Positions 60,392-64,000 of a DNA stretch of 64,000 bases are shown here, piece by piece (positions within the stretch are counted from its first letter, which is position 1; every line of letters starts with the position of its first letter). The notes under the pieces were generated by a model. The model had not been told where the DNA came from. It did not search any database and worked only from the letters and a program-made list of their open reading frames with translations. A program made the translations under genes and the position numbers. The DNA is from Pterois miles (lineage: Eukaryota > Chordata > Actinopteri > Perciformes > Scorpaenidae). The DNA lies in NCBI GenBank assembly GCA_947000775.1, contig CAMQGK010000242.1, positions 5,391,001-5,455,000 on the forward strand, read 5' to 3'.

Positions 60392-61385
60392 CAAGGGGTG
60401 TCAACTCAATTTCATCCAGGGCCACATCAGCATTACGGTTGCCCTCAAAGGGCCAGTTGTAATTGTAAGACCATATAAATACATCTGCTATTGATCATAT
60501 TACAAAATTGCCTCTGCATTTGATTATTACTAGTTTTAGTGATCATTTATTTAATAACTAGCTCTGAAAGCAGAAGTCTAGGAAAAATAATTGCAAGCAG
60601 AAATATTTATTTAAAAAATAGTTCAGTAACAAAAACACATGCTTGTGCATGCACATAGACACAAAATGCTGTAAGTGGGCACACACTCACATTTCTGTGT
60701 TATTATAACATAAATCCCATGACTTTTTTATGAGATCATTACTCATCCATCAAAGATCAAAATTAATAAAAAGTAAATAATGAAGTTCTTTTTTTACCAT
60801 CACACAAATATTATCAAACACAATTTATTACATTAACTTTGTTTAACTTTGCCGAACTATAGTCCAACAAATCAGTGTGCTCTGATCTAACGTTCAGTCT
60901 GTGGCATATAAACTGTTTGTGTTCCAACAGCTGATCTGCTGAGATCATGTGTGACACTGGTGTGACATACTTAGCTCCGTGTTTGGTGTCGAAGTGCCGC
61001 CGTAAATTGTATTCCTTGGGCACTGCCACTGCCTCGTAGCAACAAAGACATACCAGCTTGTCTCTGTAAGTACAAACATGGAGTCTCTTTCCATCTCTTG
61101 TTAACTCTCCTTCCCTCTGCATCAACTTTTCTTTTCTTAGACATTTTGGTACTATTCATATTATTATTATGCCACTGCAGGAAACCGGTGATATTGAAAT
61201 GCTTCAGTGTGCATGTAACAAAATCAAGATGCATTGTAGGACATGTAGTTTAAGGACTCTGTACTCCATAAAGTGGCATAGAATTGTATGATAAGCATAA
61301 TATATTCTGTGCAAGCCCTCACGGGCCACATAAAATGAAGGGCCGGGCCAGATTTGGCCTGTGGGTCTTGAGTTTGACACGTGCT
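60392..61385 (-). mobile_element. hAT element, internally deleted, BED finger kept
   Basis: The left end caaggggtgtcaactcaatt and the right end cttgagtttgacacgtg are the known fish/vertebrate hAT termini of the 'caggggtgtcaaactca' type, with the accompanying gggccaca words at both ends (60420 and 61324). The transposase start lies on the minus strand. About 1 kb remains, so most of the transposase is deleted. I found no clear 8-bp target duplication. Confidence 0.7.
60814..61125 (-). CDS. hAT transposase N-terminal fragment (BED zinc finger)
   Basis: A 103-aa open frame. Residues 24-49 carry LVCLCCYEAVAVPKEYNLRRHF and the following H, giving C26-x2-C29-x14-H44-x4-H49, a BED-type zinc finger as in hAT transposases and the host proteins derived from them. 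The upstream overlapping frame (60971-61234) holds the MSKKRKVDAEGRRVNKRW start, so one frameshift separates the true start from the finger. The frame ends shortly after the finger; the catalytic domain is absent. Probably not functional, but the finger is intact. Confidence 0.6.
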   Translation of the reverse strand: MMQREGELTRDGKRLHVCTYRDKLVCLCCYEAVAVPKEYNLRRHFDTKHGAKYVTPVSHMISADQLLEHKQFICHRLNVRSEHTDLLDYSSAKLNKVNVINCV

Positions 61386-62014
61386 ATAAACCATTACGAC
61401 TCTGTAGCAAACACACAGACACACATCGTACAGAGTATAAAGAAGTGAATTTACCCATACCCTTGACACTCAATCACTCCGCTGGAAGTGTGTGTTTGAG
61501 GGTCTGCAGATGTTCACCATACTGTGAGGAAGCCTTGGTTAAAGCCAGTCAGCAGGCAGTTATTGCACCATTAGGTATACAGACACAGGCACATACATTA
61601 AACACACTTGCACAACATACAGTATATACTGTGTGTAAGCCTGTGATAAGAACAATAGCTCTTAAAAATAAGTGTAAGGATGAGAGGATGCGTGAGAACA
61701 AGTAGTGCCCCCTAAGTCTCTTTATCTGGGGATGCATCCGCTCAAGCAGAACAGAGCATGCCTCCAGTACTTGTTCCATTGTGCACTGAAATAGTTTTTA
61801 TCGCTCAATAATGTGCAAATTCTAACTGTAATGTAAAATACTGAGGTAGATATATCAGTACAAATACGAAGAGATACCGGCAGCTCAATTCGGTTTTGTG
61901 TCATATTCCTCCACAAAAGGAGAAAAAAAAATCTCACCTCTCACCTCTGGATATTGCCTAATCTAAGCAACATGTGAGAACGAAGGATTGTTGAATTATC
62001 TTTTTAATGCTAGT
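61386..62014. other. intergenic, nothing recognised
   Basis: Frames at 61361-61705 and 61549-61779 overlap on opposite strands without domains. Confidence 0.4.
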
Positions 62015-62017
62015 TCA

Positions 62018-62185
62018 GACTTGTTGGATAGCATACAGTGAGGAGGAAGAGAAAGCACATGAGAGAGAGTTCGGGGATGACACGCAAGAAGGCTGGTGAG
62101 CTGGATTCATCATCATCCGCTGATACTGTGAGTACCTGCTATCAGCTGTAGCCTGCTGAGCCGCCATAACACTCTGAGACATCTG
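62018..62185 (-). CDS. candidate terminal exon (Gln/Ser-rich), weak
   Basis: The minus frame reads QMSQSVMAAQQATADSRYSQ, then YQRMMMNPAHQPSC, ending in a serine-rich stretch and TGA. The upstream edge has a plausible splice acceptor (ttacttcacacacag before CAG at about 62185). An ATTAAA-type polyadenylation word follows the stop within about 15 bases. Composition resembles low-complexity tails of transcription co-factors, but I cannot name a family and found no partner exon. It may be chance. Confidence 0.22.
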
Positions 62186-62310
62186 CTGTGTGTGAAGTAA
62201 ATCACGTTTATTTCTAGACCACATTTAAACATGTCTTTGTAGTTTTACAGTGCCAGCCATATTGTTTGTAGGCCATAAAGACTCAGTTCCATTTGGGACA
62301 GGAAGCCATC

Positions 62311-62383
<73 letters not shown>
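62311..62383. repeat. compound (TC)n(AC)n microsatellite
   Basis: About 22 TC units followed directly by about 14 AC units. Confidence 0.95.
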
Positions 62384-62386
<3 letters not shown>

Positions 62387-62699
62387 GTTACTGGTTTGTT
62401 TTGTTTAGTTATTTAACTTAGATTAGTATTGTGTCATTAATCAGAGTCCAAATTGAGAGTTAAGTATATTTTATTAGACCATTTTATTTGCTATCATTTT
62501 CTCTGTTTCAAAGAGTGGTTTGCTATTAAATCATACCATTAATCATCATTAATAATAATTATGATAATTATATATATATATAGACAGACAGAGAGAGATT
62601 TTTATTGATATTATTAATCATATTTAATATTTGCTCCTATCTGTATCTCCAACACCTGCTCTGAGAGAAATCATGGAACAGGAATAGTGACCAGGGGTT
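62384..62699. other. AT-rich intergenic
   Basis: Short (TA)n and taatnat-rich stretch at 62540-62585. Nothing else recognised. Confidence 0.4.
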
Positions 62700-63270
62700 T
62701 GTTCAGTACACAGAGGACTAGGACTAGTGGACTAGGCATTGATGTGATCAGAAAAACAAGTATCCTCGACAAAACCTAAGGGTGGCCTTATATGCTGAAG
62801 AAGACCAAAAGAGTCCAGGACTTGTAGGAGACTGTCAGCCGTGGCTTTACCTGGACAACATCAATGAATATTAAAACCAAAAATCAACAGTTTCTCATGT
62901 GATGCAACAATGTGAGACAGGACATCAGGAGAATCTTTAATATTCACATTAGTTATATTGGATTGCATTGTATTATGCATAACCCACATCGTTTGCAGCA
63001 TAGTTTTACATTTTTTTCTATATTTTCTGTTGAATGTTGCCATCACATCTGTAATGGAAATATGATTCATAATTGATTTTAATGGATGTATTTCTTGTAC
63101 AGATAAACACTCCCAGTATCGCTCCTCCTCCCAAGTTCTTTGACTCTCGGTGCTCAGATGTGGGTCTGTCATGTATCTGTCTGTCTGTTTGAGTCCTACT
63201 GGGCTCCACAGACCCTCGTCCTGCATCAACCCATTTATAAAATGTTGGCTTGTTAGCATCGTATCCATCT
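62700..63270 (-). pseudogene. LINE endonuclease-domain relic
   Basis: The 135-aa minus frame (62861-63268) ends with VLSHIVASHEKLLIFGFNIH, matching the conserved 'LLIxGDFNIHVD' strand of the LINE apurinic endonuclease, with the D lost. Downstream (to about 62720), in another frame, TADSLLQVLDSFGLLQHI and FSDHINA follow the family order ('LLxxLDSFGLxQHV...SDH'). The N-terminal part of the frame is less recognisable. Reverse transcriptase is absent. Confidence 0.55.
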
Positions 63271-63520
63271 CATAGATGGATCATCGTCTGTGACCGCTCG
63301 GTCCTCCACATGGCTTCGTACCAAACATTTACAGATTTCCTCATTGACATTATGACTCCCTAGCATTGGGTTTAGATCTGAAATATTGCTAATTTGCTTT
63401 TCACTTTGACATCAAATCCTCCACCATCGTCTTGTCTGTCAACTCTTTCTTGTCTCGTGGTAAGTGTGTGAAATCTGACTCCTGCTACCGACTACCACGG
63501 CAAGCTTAGTGCGTACTGAG
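63271..63520. other. unclassified sequence
   Basis: Nothing recognised. Confidence 0.4.
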
Positions 63521-63549
63521 CTGTGTGTATGTGTGTGTGTGTGTGTGTG
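63521..63549. repeat. (GT)n microsatellite
   Basis: About 14 GT units with one interruption. Confidence 0.9.
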
Positions 63550-63731
63550 AAAGAGAGTGTTTGTGTACATGTGATGAGGACTTGTATGTTTGAGTGGGCC
63601 TGGGACTCATTGGCCAGTGACTCAGGCTTTGAGTCCTGTTCGCAGCGTGTCTCTCAGACATGTGAGCCTGCTGGCAGCTGAGAAGTGTGTAGGCCAGGTG
63701 TGGAAGCAAATAGCTCACTATGCTACATGTA

Positions 63732-63776
63732 TGTGTGTGTGAGAGAGAAAGAGAGAGAGAGAGAAAGAGAGAGAGA
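63732..63776. repeat. (GT)n(GA)n compound tract
   Basis: Short GT run then GA units broken by aaag. The Leu-Ser frame across 63506-63787 is an artefact. Confidence 0.9.
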
Positions 63777-64000
63777 CTATGACACACCTCTCTGCCTCCA
63801 CCTCAACTAATTAAAGTCTGATTCATCCTGGTGGTTCACTTAGTCATCACCAGTCCTCTCTCTGCGGAGACGTAAAAACAACCAAACAAAGCAACATTTA
63901 TTTGAACTTTCAAGATGCAGTTTTAAAACTGCGTTGAGGTAACAAGACAATGGGGAATATCTGAGGTGGGATGTTAACTTGCATGCAGTTTTTAGTCATG
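63777..64000. other. unclassified sequence to window end
   Basis: Nothing recognised. Confidence 0.4.

Overview
The window looks like gene-poor DNA from a ray-finned (teleost, probably percomorph) fish. The evidence is the repeat content: AT-rich vertebrate sequence full of CA/TG microsatellites, fish-type L2/CR1-like LINE fragments, tRNA-headed SINEs (one family resembling the DANA/mermaid type), hAT elements with BED-finger transposase relics, and many short non-autonomous DNA transposons. I could not support any complete host protein-coding gene, rRNA, functional tRNA or CRISPR array. Nearly all open frames are short, lie inside repeats or microsatellites, or lack recognisable protein character. 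One glutamine/serine-rich frame near 62.0-62.2 kb (minus) is the only candidate host exon, and it is weak.

Layout. 0-5 kb: LTR-like debris, two homopolymer-smeared blocks (the second lies inside a tRNA-headed SINE), a GC-rich inverted-repeat element and a LINE tail. 5-13 kb: microsatellites, copies of two related dispersed families, and a LINE reverse-transcriptase C-terminal relic (11.76-12.66 kb, minus) inside older repeat-like sequence. 13-20 kb: a solo-LTR candidate (14.8-15.3 kb), a LINE 3' end, several isolated retroelement tails and a MITE copy (19.05-19.57 kb). 20-29 kb: a long-TIR element carrying a 30-bp minisatellite, a Harbinger-like terminus, a SINE body, a perfect 29-bp-arm palindrome (28.37-28.43 kb) and an L2-type LINE relic. 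29-38 kb: sparse DNA, two DANA/mermaid-like SINEs, and a LINE relic interrupted by a hAT element whose 8-bp target duplication is still readable. 38-50 kb: a 390-bp TA satellite with 30-bp higher-order units, another SINE, a hAT element with a broken transposase and a perfect 8-bp target duplication (43.15-44.25 kb), and a 47-bp minisatellite. 50-64 kb: a TIR element, a Tigger/pogo-like element, a SINE, a second MITE copy, a hAT derivative with an open BED-finger frame, and a LINE endonuclease relic.

How the parts relate. The window reads as a record of nested transposition rather than a set of cooperating genes. SINEs and LINE tails have landed inside DNA transposons, hAT elements have split LINEs, and tandem repeats have grown inside dispersed repeats. 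A few AT-rich, repeat-free stretches have a conserved-enhancer-like texture, but only cross-species alignment could show that. I found no convincing new multi-gene system. The most unusual local structures are the perfect palindrome, the long-TIR element with its internal minisatellite, the smeared SINE, and the series of isolated retroelement tails.
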